Assembly (NCBI GenBank): GCA_037157565.1
Contig: JAZHRO010000002.1
Span: 40,134,501 to 40,198,500 of the forward strand
Direction: 5' to 3'
DNA length: 64,000 nt
Source: Thalassia testudinum
Lineage: Eukaryota; Streptophyta; Magnoliopsida; Alismatales; Hydrocharitaceae
A program made the translations under genes and the position numbers. Each line of letters opens with the position of its first letter. Positions within the stretch are counted from its first letter, which is position 1. This document shows, one piece after another, positions 32,423 through 44,429 of the stretch. Below the pieces are notes generated by a model. The model did no database searches, was not told where the DNA came from, and saw only the letters and a program-made list of their open reading frames with translations.

Positions 32423-35400
32423 AGTCACGTTTGCCGTGTCACTGTCACCGCCCCACAATACCCCTGTGACTCCCAGGGTCGCCAACTGCCCAACTCCTCC
32501 ATAAGTCTCCAACTATGCCTGTAGACTGGCCAAGTGGGCAGGTGCCTTCCGGCTCAAGGCGTCAGCCACCACATTGGCCTTCCCTGGATGGTAGGAGATG
32601 CTACAATCGTAGTCCTTTAGGAGCTCTAACCAACATCTTTGTCTCATGTTAAGCACCTTCTGGTCAAACAAGTACCTGAGGCTCTTATGATTTGTGAAAA
32701 TCTCAAAAGTCTCACCGTAAAGGTAGTGCCTCCATGTCTTCAGCGTGAAGACAACAACTGCAAGCTCTAAGTCATGGGTAGGGTAGCCATGCTCATGGGG
32801 TTTTAGTTGCCGCAAGGTGTAAGTGACAACATGACCCCGTTGCATGAGCACACCCCTTAACCCCTGCAACGAAGCGTCTGTGTAGACCACAAAACCGCCA
32901 CTGCTGTTCGGGATGGTGAGCACAGGAGCTAAAGTCAGCCTCTCCTTCAACTCCTGAAAACATGCCTCACATGCATCTGTTCAGGCAAAGGGCACGTCCT
33001 TCCGAGTCAACTGGGTCATAGGATGCACAATCTATGAGAATCCTCTGATAAACCGCCGATAGTAACCTGCTAGTCCCAAAAAGCTGCATATCTCTATCAC
33101 TGTACATGGCCTCTCCCACCTGCGTACGGCTTGAACCTTGGCTAGGTCCATAGCCAAGCCATCCCCTTAGATCACGTGGTCCAAGAAAGTCACCTACCTC
33201 AACCAAAACTCACACTTGCTGTACTTGGCATTCAGCCTGCATCGCTTCAAAGTATCCAGAATCATCCGTAGATACTGTCCGTGCTATGCCTAATCCCGCG
33301 AGTAAGCGGGTACGTCATCGATGAATATCACCACAAACTGGTCCAAGTACGGCCTAAAAACCCGGTTCATCAAATCCATAAAGGCAGCGGGGGTGTTGGT
33401 CAGCCCAAACAGCATGACCAAGAACTCGTAGTGCCCGTACCGGGTACGGAAAGCTGTCTTGGAGACATCGGTCTCCCTGATCCTCAACTGGTGGTAGCCT
33501 GACCTTAGATCTATCTTGGAGAACACTATGGCATCTCGTAACTAGTCGAAAAGGTCATCAATCCTGAGTAGCGGATACTTATTCTTGATGGTGACCCTAT
33601 TCAGCTGTTTGTAGTCAACATAAAGTCGTAGGGTACCATCCTTCTTCTTTACAAACAACACAGCGGCTCCCTACGGGGATGCGCTGGGCCTCACAAAGCC
33701 CTTCTACAGCAAGTCCTGTAGCTATTACTTGAGCTCTCTCAGCTCAAGTGGTGCCATCTGGTACGGTGCAGTAAAAATGGGGCTAGTCCCCGGTACCAGT
33801 GAGATCTCAAACTCGATCTCATGCTCGGGTGGTAGTCCTGGCAGCTCCTCTGGAAACACGTCGAGATACTCACAAACCACCGGAATGCTTTGAAAGTCAG
33901 CCACGAGGCTAGGCTCTGCCACTACACAAGCTAGAAAGCCCTTACACCCCTGGCTCAAAAGCCTCGCTGCCCGAAGCGTAGATATGCACCTGAAACCTTC
34001 GTCCACCAGCTGTCCATGAAACTCAAAGGAAGGCAACTCCGGTATGGAAAAGACGATCTTCCTCCCGAAACAGTCCACCAAGGCGTGGTAGGCGGACAGG
34101 TAGTCCATCCCGAGAATCACGTCAAAATCCTCCATCAGTATCACAATCAGGTCAGCAGGGAGGCTGTGTCCCCCTGTACAGACTTCGCAGTCCGTGTAGA
34201 TCTCCTCAGCTACAAACAACTGGCCACCTGGGCCCTTGATCACAAATAGATCCTTTAATAGTACACTGCCTTGCCTCAAACTGATGGCGAAACTCGTAGC
34301 GATGAAGGAGTGTGTGGCGCCGGAATCAAAAAGTACGTACACTAATCTGCCAAAAATAGTAACCATACCTGCCACCACTGAACCAGAAGCCCTGGCGTCT
34401 CTGTGTGTCAAAGAGTTGATATGCCCTTCAGTCCTCGGTGCAGGTGAAGCAGCTACACTCTGGGTTGGGCGAGCAGCCATTGATCGGTACCCTCCTCGTG
34501 ACTGTTGCCCTCCCCCACGAGCCTGGGGGCCACAACCACCAGCTCGGCCTCCAGCGCTTGATGCGGGGAGCATCTGTTGTGCTCCAGCCCTAAATGGGTA
34601 GTCCCTCTTGATGTGGCCCAGCTGGCCACATTGGTAGCAGAGAGGAACTCGACTCCCTCCCTCGGTAGGTCCCTGTTGACGGCTGAGCAGGGGTCCAGTG
34701 CTGGTAGCTGGCCCCTGTCTGGGGCCCCCAAAGGCCACTGACGGCCTCGCAAAATGAGATGGCTCTCCTGTGGGTGCCGCGTGCCTCTTTTCTCGATGGC
34801 CCTGAGAGTACTCTGGTTGGTGGGGCCTCTTTCGTCCGCTATCGGTGTCTCGTGCGGCTGGGTTGGTCTCCTTGTATGTCATGGCTGCCTCCACCACTCT
34901 CGAGAAGGTGGGCAGCTTCAGGGGTTTGACATACCCCCGAATAACAGGTCGGAGCCTCTCAATGAACCTCCACAGGTGCTCCTCCTCTGTAGCCACGGCT
35001 GTCGAAGCAAAACGTGACAGCTCCAAGAAGGGCATGTGATACGCGTTAACAGTCATCGTCTTCTGGTGGAGAGTGTGGAACTCCCGCCTCCTCTAGTCCT
35101 GCCAAGTCTGCGGGAAGTACTGCTCGCAGAAGAGGGTCACGAATTGGTCCCACGTCGGCTCTCCCCTCTCCTGGCCTCTAATTGCCCTCCACTACCTGTG
35201 TGTCGCGCTCTCTAGCTGGTACGTGGCAAAGGCCACGCAGCACTCTGCAGGAGGGCGAAGGGTGTCAAACACCTTCTCTATCTGCTCCAGCCAGTCCTCT
35301 GCCTTAGACAGGTCCTCATCCCCCTTGAAGGAGGGGGGCTTCAGCTTCCAGAAATGTCCGGAAAGCTCGTGGTGCAGCTGCAGTGGGGGTATGGGCACGC

Positions 35401-35725
35401 CTCCAGGCAAGGAGGGCTCGTGCTCAGAAGTGTCGGAGTGCGGTGGGGGCGGTGGAGGACCACCCCCTCCCCCTCCTGCTCGTCCAATGCTACGGCGATC
35501 TCTCTGTCCCACCGAAAACTCCCCCTCCACGTCCTCAGGGAGAGGCGCCCGTGGAGGCTAGTGGAACTCTCGCACAATGTCTTTGATTAGCTAGGCGAGA
35601 TCCTGAGCCTGAACACTTGGGAGAAGAGGTGGGTCAACTGGCACCTTAGGCCCAGCACGTCCGCCCCTCCGACCTCGTCCACGACAGCGACTACGGCCCG
35701 CCTCGAGAACTCCCCGACGAGGCAT
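32423..35725 (-). pseudogene. Gypsy II gag-PR-RT-RNase H
   Basis: ATG at 35725. Gag N-terminus is Arg/Gly-rich; the gag domain runs about 35350-34830 (DWLEQIEKVFDTLRP, LWRFIERLRPVIRGY); zinc knuckle CYQCGQLGHIKRDYPF (about 34590-34640; the last Cys reads Tyr). Protease LFDSGATHSF is near 34325. RT lies about 33700-33290 with [15 protein letters not shown] and catalytic FIDD. RNase H lies about 32950-32550 ([31 protein letters not shown]). One frame is open from 35056 to 33725; several stops remain elsewhere. The gene continues at 20695 beyond the nested insertion. Confidence 0.87.
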
Positions 35726-35891
35726 CTCCTGCAAGGAGACGCGAAAGATAGAACAAAAGGGTCAACGCTATCGAATTTCTTCGAAAAAGGACTCAGAACA
35801 GATATCGAAGCGATACGTTGTGGTGGCTACCCTAGTTACATGCACGTGAATGATTATTCTCAAGCTAGTTGGTTCATTTCTCGGGATGACT

Positions 35892-35904
35892 TGCTTTGAT
35901 ACCA
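35892..35904 (-). promoter_or_regulatory. Primer-binding site, initiator tRNA-Met type
   Basis: TGGTATCAAAGCA on the minus strand, 3 nt from the end of the 5' LTR, matches the usual TGGTATCAGAGC primer site of plant gypsy and copia elements with one difference. It proves that ...GTCGTAACA is the 3' end of the G LTR. Confidence 0.85.
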
Positions 35905-35907
35905 TCT

Positions 35908-38578
35908 TGTTACGACCCAGTTCCCGGATCCCTACAGGATCTGAGACCAGCTTGCCTCAACTAGTCCCAAGATCTAGTCGTCCAACAAGAAATAACTAAA
36001 AAGCAGGAAAGGAAATCACATTCACATATGCAATATAACTAAGCAGTAAAAACGTATAAGCAGTAAAGGAAAGTAAAAACTGACGTTTCAATACATACCA
36101 CCACAATCAACAAAAACAACGGAAACAAAAGCAATAGTAACAACAACAGAAACTAGAAGTTTGAAACTCACTACAACAGGAAAAACGGGGTACAACAAAG
36201 GGTGCAAGAAACTACGGCTGGGCTTGACTGGGCCTAGCACCCTTCGCAGCCGGAAGCTCAGGCTACTCAACTCCTGTACCTGAATAGTGTTATGAAAAAG
36301 ACAGAGTCAACGAACGCTGAGTAGAGTGGTAACTATACTATCTAAAGCAGTAAAAGCAACATGTTTAATTCTCTTTTCTAGTTATTTTATTTTACATGCA
36401 TTTCCTTTTCACCCCTTTTCCTCAAACTTTCAGATTTTCTTGATCTTGCATGCTCCTCGCGGGAACGATCTTGATTGCAGTCTTTTCCGAAGAGTAGAAG
36501 GTACACGTGGTGCTCTCCTGGCTGGGAGAGTCTCTCGTGGTAGTCCTGCACCCAGTCAACCACCTCGAGGTCACTGTCAAGACGTAGCGGTGACTATGGC
36601 ACGCGTGATAACCGCACGGGTAACTACCCCGTACTGACACGCGGTAAGTCATTTCCGCTAGCGGGTATGCCCAAAGTTCAGCACGAAACAGTATAGGGCC
36701 TAGCCCTCTCAGAAACAGGAGTCTAGCCCCTCAGAACCAAATAGGGGTCTCGTCCCTCCACAGTCCATGCACCCTCATCTGACTACCCCGGTTTGCCTAG
36801 AGGGCCTAATAAGTCGGTGTAGGGTGGCTAGCTGAACCCCGGGTCCCGTGGGGTGGCTAGCTCCCTCCCTACACTAGTAGCTCGCCTCGGCATCGTGTAC
36901 ACGAGAGCCAACAGAAGTCGGTGTAGAGTGGCCAATTCTAACCCGGGGTCCCAACCGAAGGGCGGCTACCTCCGCTCTACACAAAAAGGGGATAGTAGCT
37001 CTCCTTGGTACCACGTACTCAAGGGCTAGCACACTTCCGATCTACATTCCAGATTTCCATCTGACCACAGGAGCTTTACTCCTAATTTCCCGTAGGGTTC
37101 ATGCTCATGTTCACCACATTATTCCGATCTGGATTCCATTATTCACAATCAATTCTCGTTTATATACAGGTAGCTCGTGTTTTCATAATTCAATACATGC
37201 AACTGATGGTTTCACATGTAATTGTTCATTTATCTCAGGCAACTCATGCTCTAACAGGTATCTCACAACCATATCACAGGCAATTGCTAGTAGTTTAACT
37301 TAATCATGTATACAAATACAATCATGCAGTACAACAGGTTCATTCATTTCTCTGTCCTAGAGTTCATGCCTCATCCTAGGGGTTCTAGTTGGCTAATTTC
37401 ACAAGCATATTCTTATTTAATATAATTAACAAAAGTAGACCACTCTACCAGACAATCCGGGAGTAATGGGGGCTTGAACTGCAGACCCAGGCGCCTCTGC
37501 GAGCCCCAAACAGGCAGCAGGTCGAAACCCTAAACCAAGGAACACATCACAAAGGAGGATTCATAACAGTGTATAAAGGCTTCTAATACGTAGAGAAACT
37601 CGCAAGGAAGCTACAGATACTTCGTTTGCGTAAAACGGATCCCAATCGAACCTTAAACGAGTCAAAAATGTGTCTACTGACCAAAATCAAACATCTGGAA
37701 ATACGTCCAGACGTCTTAAAAGATACAGAACCTCACCTAAAGTTCCTGCGGTATCCTCAGACGTCCAGGACTCCCTGCGACCATCTGAAAGCACTTCCAG
37801 ACGTCGGATCAGTCCTCCGGTCGTCTGGTGAGCTGATCAAACGTCCAAAAGTGCGTGGGAGGGTGTTCCATGCACCTTCCCAAGGTTGCTCCTACGTACG
37901 ACAGAGTAGCCACCCCAAAATCAGGCCGACAAATCTCTCTGCGGTGCGGCCTGCATGGCTGTAACAGTGAAAAGAACGTACCTTTGCGATAAAGTGCTTT
38001 CAGACGTCTGGTGTTGACTCCAGACGTCCAGATGCTTAGCCAGTCATCCGGACTTCACTTCAGATGTCTGATACTGGAAAAATTCCAGTATCAGAACGCT
38101 CTCCCAGCGCTCCTCATCGCGCTCCTTCGCGCTTTTCCTCTCTCTGCCGCAGCTCTAGCTGTTGCAGGTGGTCGAGGGCATCACTCCGGACTCCCTCCTC
38201 CTCCCGAACGCGTCGTGGTGGCCGTGCGAGCTACGAAGAGCTTCCACCGAAGCTCCTGACCTTGACCTCCTCCTTGCTCTCACGTGCTCCCTCGCTCATC
38301 TCCTCTCGCCGCTTCGTTGTGCTTTGAAGGTGGAGATGGTGGTGTGTGGAGTGGAGAGGAGAGGAGGGGAGGGTGGCCTTTTATAGAGGCTGTGGGTTTA
38401 GGGTTCGGGTAGGAAGGAAGAGAAAGGGGAGAGAGAGAGAGGAAGTTCTGTGCGTCGCCCTCGCGCAGAGCGCAGATCGTGTACAAAAATTTCATTTTCA
38501 TACGTCCGGGAAAGGGTCCAGACGTCTGATTGAGACTCTAGACATCTTAAAAGGCTAAAAGTGTGACGGGTCTTTATA
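35908..38578 (-). repeat. Gypsy II 5' LTR (G family)
   Basis: 2,671 bp. On the minus strand it begins TATAAAGACCCG (the expected TG start has changed to TA) and ends GGGTCGTAACA. A TATA box is at 38379-38386 and the 28-nt inverted repeat at 37689-37716. It is much like the 3' LTR at 16840-19484, as expected for one element. Confidence 0.87.
38379..38386 (-). promoter_or_regulatory. TATA box of Gypsy II 5' LTR
   Basis: CTATAAAA on the minus strand, about 192 bp from the LTR start and followed by a C/T-rich stretch in the direction of transcription. Confidence 0.55.
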
Positions 38579-41150
38579 GTTTGCAACCCCCTGAAACTTG
38601 TCTGGGGGACTTGCGGATAAAATAGGACTAGTGGGAGGGTATTTTTACAATTTACCCTGGTCCCACACCCTTCCAACGCACACCCTAAACCTTAACCCTA
38701 GGCTCAAACCTATAAAACCTCCCCCCTCCCTTGGAACTCGAGCCTACCTCTCCCTACATTTCACCCTGTAGGTACACCTTCCTCCCCCTTCTTCTCGTGT
38801 CTCCTCTATTGTGCAAGGAGCTGAGCTGCTAGAGCTCGAGCTCGTGTGGGGGAGGAGCTGTTGAAGCTTGATCGCGAGGAGTTCGTGAGAAGCTGGGAGC
38901 GTGTTCGGAGCTAGCTGCTGTTGAAGCTCCTGCGCGAGGTGGGAGCAGGTAGGCACAGAGGGAGTCCGCTGCGAAGGGAAAAAACCTCGCAGAAGGTTCT
39001 GCGGAATCATTTTTCCGCAGAATTGGATGTTTGAGAGGAACCTCAGACGTCTTGTAGGACGTCCGGAGTTACATCCAAACGTCTAATCCTACACAAAAAT
39101 CAAAGGTAACACCCTACTCAAGGACTGTACTTCTCGTACCGTCTCCCCTTACCCCGCTGTAGACCTAAGTGCATTGAGGGTTGTGCATGTGCGGCGCAGG
39201 GCAAGGGGAAGACCCCCCGCGAGGGAAGGAGGGTTCGCAAAGGGCCCTGGGAGAGTTTCCTCCTCAGATCAGACGTTTGTGTCTCTCAACAGACGTCTGA
39301 CCGGATGTCTGGAGGTAGCACCTGACGTCCGATAAAGCAGATTCAAACGATAAGGTCCTGACCGCCTGTTTCTTTTTGTACGTATTGTTTGCGAGTGACT
39401 AAACATCACTGTGCGCATGCAGAGCCGTTGGGAAGGTGTGTAGGTGCGACGTCCCAGGCACTTTAGGATGTCTGGCCGTCTCTCCAGACAACTGACACCC
39501 GTCCCAGACGTCCGAGTACATTGCCAGACGTTTGGAGAAACCCCAAGACGACTGTGAGGGGTTCCAGACATTCGGCCTTCAGCACAGAATGCAAGGTGAG
39601 CTTCCTATTATCGCTTAAGACGTCTGGGACCTCTCCCAGACGTTTGATGTTAGTCTAATTTGATGGATTTAGGCACCAGGCAGCTGATCCAGCTGGCCTC
39701 GCCTGCTTGGTCCGGTTTAAATGAACCGGGAAGGGTGTTTGGGTCAATTTAGGGCCCAAACAAAGTCAATTTTTTGTAAATAAGGTACCGTTGGATTCCT
39801 ATTGGAAGTTCCGATGTGATGGAGCCTTGTTCTAGTTATTTTGAACTCTTTTTCCTGTCTCGAGAAATATTGAAACGGTTGGTCTGACCGTCCGTGTTAA
39901 TAGGACGCTCGTCCGTGGTGTGCACAGGACTCGCAGAGGCTACGCAGTCCGCCGTTCGTGCCCCCACACCTCCCGGTTACTCGGGTAGAGTGGTCTTTAC
40001 CATCCCTTGTGAATTAGATGATGAAAGTGCATGTTATTTAGAACTCATTGGTTGAACTCTAGGATGTACAATGAACTCTAGGGCTAAGATAAAAAAATGA
40101 ATAATTATACATGTCGTGAATATTAAATTCTGGTAATGTTCCTGAATATGCTAAATTACAAGCTACCTGATTACATTCGTTGAATTATGGCTTAAACTGA
40201 AATATATGTTGTATCCTGTTTAGCTGATTGATGAGATAAGTGTTGAATTGTGAAACTATGAGTTGCCTGTTATACCCTAAAATTCTCATGATATGAATAG
40301 AGGCATGTGTAAGGTATGGACGTAAGAAATTCCTATACACTAACCCTACGGGGAACTACAAGCGGAACTCACGTGTACGGAATAAATATCGGATGTCTCG
40401 CGTACACGGTACCGAGGAGAGCTACTGTACTTAGTGTAGGGAGAGAGCTAACTGCCCCACGGGGCCCGAGGTTAGGACTGACCCCACTACACCGACTCTT
40501 GTTAGGCCCACCGGGCAAACCGGGATAGTCGGATAAGGGTACGCAGACTGTGGAGGGGCGAGACCCCTGTCCTGAGAGGGCAAGGCCCTGTGCTATTTTG
40601 TATTGTACTTTTGGGCGTACTCGCTAGCGGAAACGACTGACCGTGTGCTAATGCGGGGTAGCTACTCGTGCGCTTATCGCGCGTGCCATAGTCATCGCTA
40701 CATCGCGACTGTGACCTCGGGGTGGTAGACCGGGTATAGGACTACCACAGGGTGCTCTCCCGACAAGGAGAGTGCCACGTGTACGTCCTACATCGCGGGA
40801 AAACTGCAATCAAGATCGTTCCCTTAGGGAACAGGAAGATTGAGAGACATTGTGGACTTTTGTTAGAAAAACATTAATTATTAAATTAACTGTTGTTTAG
40901 ATAATTAGATAGTTACATGTAAATCTGTGATTTTCTTTATTGTGTAAATGATATAACTGTTGTACATGCCACTCTACTCAGCGTAAACTGACTCCCTATT
41001 ATATATAACCATGTACAGGTCAGGGAGTCAAGCAGCCAGCACCACCGGCTGCAGAGGGTGTTAGGCCGAGTCGAGTTCAACCTTAGTTTCCAATGCTAGT
41101 TCTCTTTCAACAGTTTTTACTGTAGTGAGTATTTCTATTTGACTAGAACC
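38579..41150 (+). mobile_element. Divergent LTR 'G2' (right part), host of Gypsy I and II
   Basis: The sequence continues from 16587-16834 after removing Gypsy II. It has a TATA-like CCTATAAAACC (about 38708), GACGTC half-sites, a 28-nt inverted repeat at 39618-39645, the GGTACCGAGGAG and lower repeat blocks near 40410-40500, and the CACTCTACTCAGCG block near 40970, in the same order as the G LTRs, but the first ~500 bp differ. Similarity fades near 41150 and no GTAACA end was found, so the 3' end is lost or diverged. Confidence 0.6.
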
Positions 41151-42483
41151 ATAACCATTAATACAGTGGTTGCCTAATTGACTTTTAGTCTGGATCTTCT
41201 CTTAGATTTCTCTTGGATTGAGAGAAGTTAAACAAAAGGTGTCCCATCCCAATTTTCCATAAGAAGCAACAACAGGCCATTATTGTCCATATCAGATCTT
41301 GAATTTAAACAAGATTACACAAACTGGACAAGGCTTTTAATTTCCCAAGAGATGCTCAATATCATGATTTAGAGGCAATCTGAAAAATGAAATTGAAAGG
41401 CTAGTAGCTGCTATTTAATTTCATAAGGAAACTTAAAAGATGAGAGAAAAGAAACATATCTTTTAAATCTTTTATGTGCATATTTAGGTAGATATCCAAA
41501 ACAAATATGACACCTCCAACATAGATTGCAAATCCCTATAGCTCCTCATTTGATGTCCAGCTTTCTTGTTGACCTCTCCTATTTCATTTGATTTCCAGAT
41601 TTGAAAATTTAAATTAACAGCAACTGCAGCACCCATAATCATTTCAAGACAATGGCTAATTTCCTTCTTTGTATGAATATCAATAGAAGTTGAACTAAAG
41701 ATAAGTTAGATTCATGTGAACTAGAAAGTTTCACATTTGATGTAGTCGGGCGGCTTTGAAAGAGCCTTCCTGATAGGTGGCCCGATTCCACTCTTACATG
41801 ATGAGTTCTTTAGATCAATAAATCTAGAATGGGATGGCTCGATTCCTTTTTCAGTTGCCATCAGGACCGTATGAAAAAAGACTTAAATGTAAAAAAATGG
41901 GATCTTGCAGCATCAGGCTGCTTTCCCGAATATTACAAACGCTCTATAGTGAGCGGTTTGGCACAAGGGTTTAGAATAGTGTTCTAAATGTCTACAGTGT
42001 GTGCATGACATGGCGGAGGAAATAGTTTCTTTCTAATGTGAGGCCATACCGACACATATGTAGTGTCAAAATATAGGAGTGTTAGTATTATTTTATCAAA
42101 TTTCGATGATACGTTGACAATTTTGATGAAATTAGTAGTATTATGTACCATTCTTAAATTATTTTCATACCTTAAGGCCGACATGGGTAGTTTAGTAACC
42201 CATTTTTATCTCTTATTGTAATTACATGTTTGTTGAAGTGATGGAACTCTTTCAACGACTATCTCTCCTTTTTGTTAAAACTTTAAGGTATTTAAAATTC
42301 TCTAAAATTAACTAGTATCTATTTCTTATTTTTTTAAGTTACATTTGAGCTACAATCTCAACATTGATTGATCTTATTATGGGTTTTAAAGATTACATTC
42401 GTAAATTTATAAATTCATGGTAGATTAACTAGTTTTATGATTAGTTGTTCTATGTTTTACAAAGTTAAAATTGTTAGCACTAA
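41151..42483. other. AT-rich intergenic DNA
   Basis: No coding frame with recognisable domains, no LTR ends and no RNA genes. It may hold old unrecognised repeats. Confidence 0.45.
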
Positions 42484-42779
42484 GGGTTAGTTTGGATGGA
42501 TGGATAGATTTCATGGGATAATTTTTTTTTAGAAGGATTATCCTCCATTTTTGTTTAGAGGTCATAAACATTATCCTGATGGGATTAATCTGTGGCTGTT
42601 TGAAAAGTTTCTAAATTAACCTGTGAAAATACATGAGATAATCCACAAAAATAACTTATCCCACATCAACTCCAGAATAACCTATCCTGAATTGAGTTTT
42701 AATTCGAGTCAAAATATCCTTCCTACCAAATAAGATTAACCTTTATTTTGATAGATTATCTCCTTTATCAAGCTAGGTC
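42484..42779. mobile_element. Tourist-like MITE
   Basis: The 296-bp segment begins GGGTTAGTTTGG and ends AAGCTAGGTC, with partly matching terminal inverted repeats. It is flanked by TAA on both sides (42481-42483, 42780-42782), the 3-bp TWA target of PIF/Harbinger elements. It has no coding capacity. Confidence 0.6.
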
Positions 42780-42782
42780 TAA

Positions 42783-43521
42783 AATTTAATGCTTACTTTT
42801 TTTATATGATTAATAATCCAATCTTTATTAAGTATTGGAAACATAATTATATGAATTCAATATAATTATAATAATGATTCAAACGTGTCTCTGACGTACC
42901 TATTTTTTAAAATATCAAAGTATTCAAAGTTTAACATCAAAATTTTGACATTTCCTCAATATACCCTAAACATACCTTCAAAATAAATATTTTTTAAAGT
43001 GTGGAATTGACATCAAAATTAACATTTAAAACTTTCTTGATGTCAACGTACATATAAAGTTTTTGCTTTGATCAAGATTTTGATACAACCAGAGAACAAA
43101 ATTAAGCTTATCTGCTAAAAAATCATACAAAAACCAAATTGATTTGGCAGTATACTTCAATAATAATCAATGCATGCCAAAATATAGTCTACATAAATTT
43201 AAATATTCCCTTGCACATTTTGAATTTTTAGAAAGGGAAAAGTCAGTTGCAAATTTTAGCTGCAATAAAAAAGTGTGCTGGACAAATATGACAAGAGCTT
43301 GTGCATATTGTACAATGCTTGTCATCGTTACGTTCATGTAAATGGTGCACATCCTTTACAAAAAAGAATGATATTAGTCTTTAAATGGCTTATTCTGGGC
43401 TAGAATAAAATCGTAATGTTATAAAAACTTAGTATGTCAAAACTTGAAGAAATGTGATTAAAGTGGGGAATTTTGTCCTTCATGCCTTTCTTTTGTATGC
43501 GGTAGAAAAGAATGGAAAACC
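42783..43521. other. AT-rich intergenic DNA
   Basis: No gene supported. Short frames near 43150-43350 exist on both strands but have no domain signal. Confidence 0.45.
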
Positions 43522-43524
43522 TAA

Positions 43525-43825
43525 AGTTTAGTTTACTTGGAGGATTAAGGAACCTCAGTTTTGCAAAGTGAAACTTGGGTAAATCCCTGTTTCTGTTTAC
43601 TATGTAGGTAAGGGTTAACGCAAGTTTTTGTTTACTTAAAACTAGTGTCAAATACTTTAGAAAGTATACAAAACCTGCATTTTGCATAACACCCTTCTCA
43701 ATTGGTGTTAGCGTAACCCAGGTTTCGATGGGCAAAACCTAGGTATTAATCTAGGTGGCCAAGTAGGCTAATAAACAAGGGTTAACTCCCCCAAAAGGAA
43801 GGTTAAGTAGGCAAGTAAACTAGTC
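43525..43825. mobile_element. Tourist-like MITE (TTTACTTGG family), copy 1
   Basis: Termini AGTTTAGTTTACTTGGAGG and, reversed, GACTAGTTTACTTGCC form clear inverted repeats. Flanks are TAA (43522-43524) and TCA (43826-43828), close to a TWA target duplication. The interior has many GTTAAC-like words. Non-coding. Confidence 0.65.
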
Positions 43826-44429
43826 TCAAGGCCTAGTTTACTTGGAGGCTTAGCTCTTGTAAACAGACGTTAACCTCTGTTTACTTCATGTGTTAACATC
43901 ACCTTCCAAAATCCATGTTTTGGAGAGAAAACATGAGTTTTGCAAAACCTGAGTTCACATTGGTGTTAAGATGGAATTGGTGTTATGAAATGACCCGGTG
44001 CCTATTTGGGGTATTTAAGACGTCTGGATTAATCGTCAGACGTCTATCCGAACGTCTGGATGAAGGGTCAGACGTCTGAAAGTAGGAAAATATCGTACGT
44101 TCTTTTCGCTCTGTGCGCAGGTGACGCGCAAAGTCTTTCTCTCTCCTCCATCCCCTCACCTTGAACCCTAAATCCTTCCTATCTAAACCCCCCATCTACA
44201 CTCCACCCCCCACCACTCAAGCTATCGTCACCTCTACCTTCTCCTAGAGTTTGGCCACGCCTCACCAGCCTCCCGTCTCTGCTGCAGCTACGGCAAGGAA
44301 GGAAAGGAGCCGACGAGGGAGAACGGGGAAGAGCGAGTGCGAGAGAGTGCGAGGGAGTGAGAGGAGAGCGAGGGAGAGGGGCGATGGTCGTAGGAGCTCG
44401 GTGGAGCTCGAGGAGTTTGTGGGAGAGGA

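Larger units (their letters stand above)
16840..38578 (-). mobile_element. Gypsy II: chromovirus split by an 11.7-kb nest
   Basis: Minus-strand element with 5' LTR 35908-38578, primer site, gag-pol 32423-35725 and 19485-20695, and 3' LTR 16840-19484. TSD GTTTG flanks it at 16835-16839 and 38579-38583. Its pol is interrupted between RNase H and the integrase zinc domain by the insertion 20701-32417, which is flanked by GCTCT on both sides. Without the nest the element is about 10 kb. It is the same family as Gypsy I and clearly better preserved (longer open frames), but stops and a pol/3' LTR deletion make it defective. Confidence 0.9.

Noticed and set aside
32423..35725. Endogenous pararetrovirus
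   Set aside because: The gag-PR-RT-RH-INT order with integrase, LTRs, primer site and 5-bp TSDs is that of a Ty3/gypsy retrotransposon. No movement protein or other caulimovirid domain is seen.
41630..41650. Possible right end of G2 with TSD TTTCA
   Set aside because: TTTCA follows a CA near 41640 and precedes 8620, but no LTR homology reaches that far. Five-bp matches in AT-rich DNA are common.
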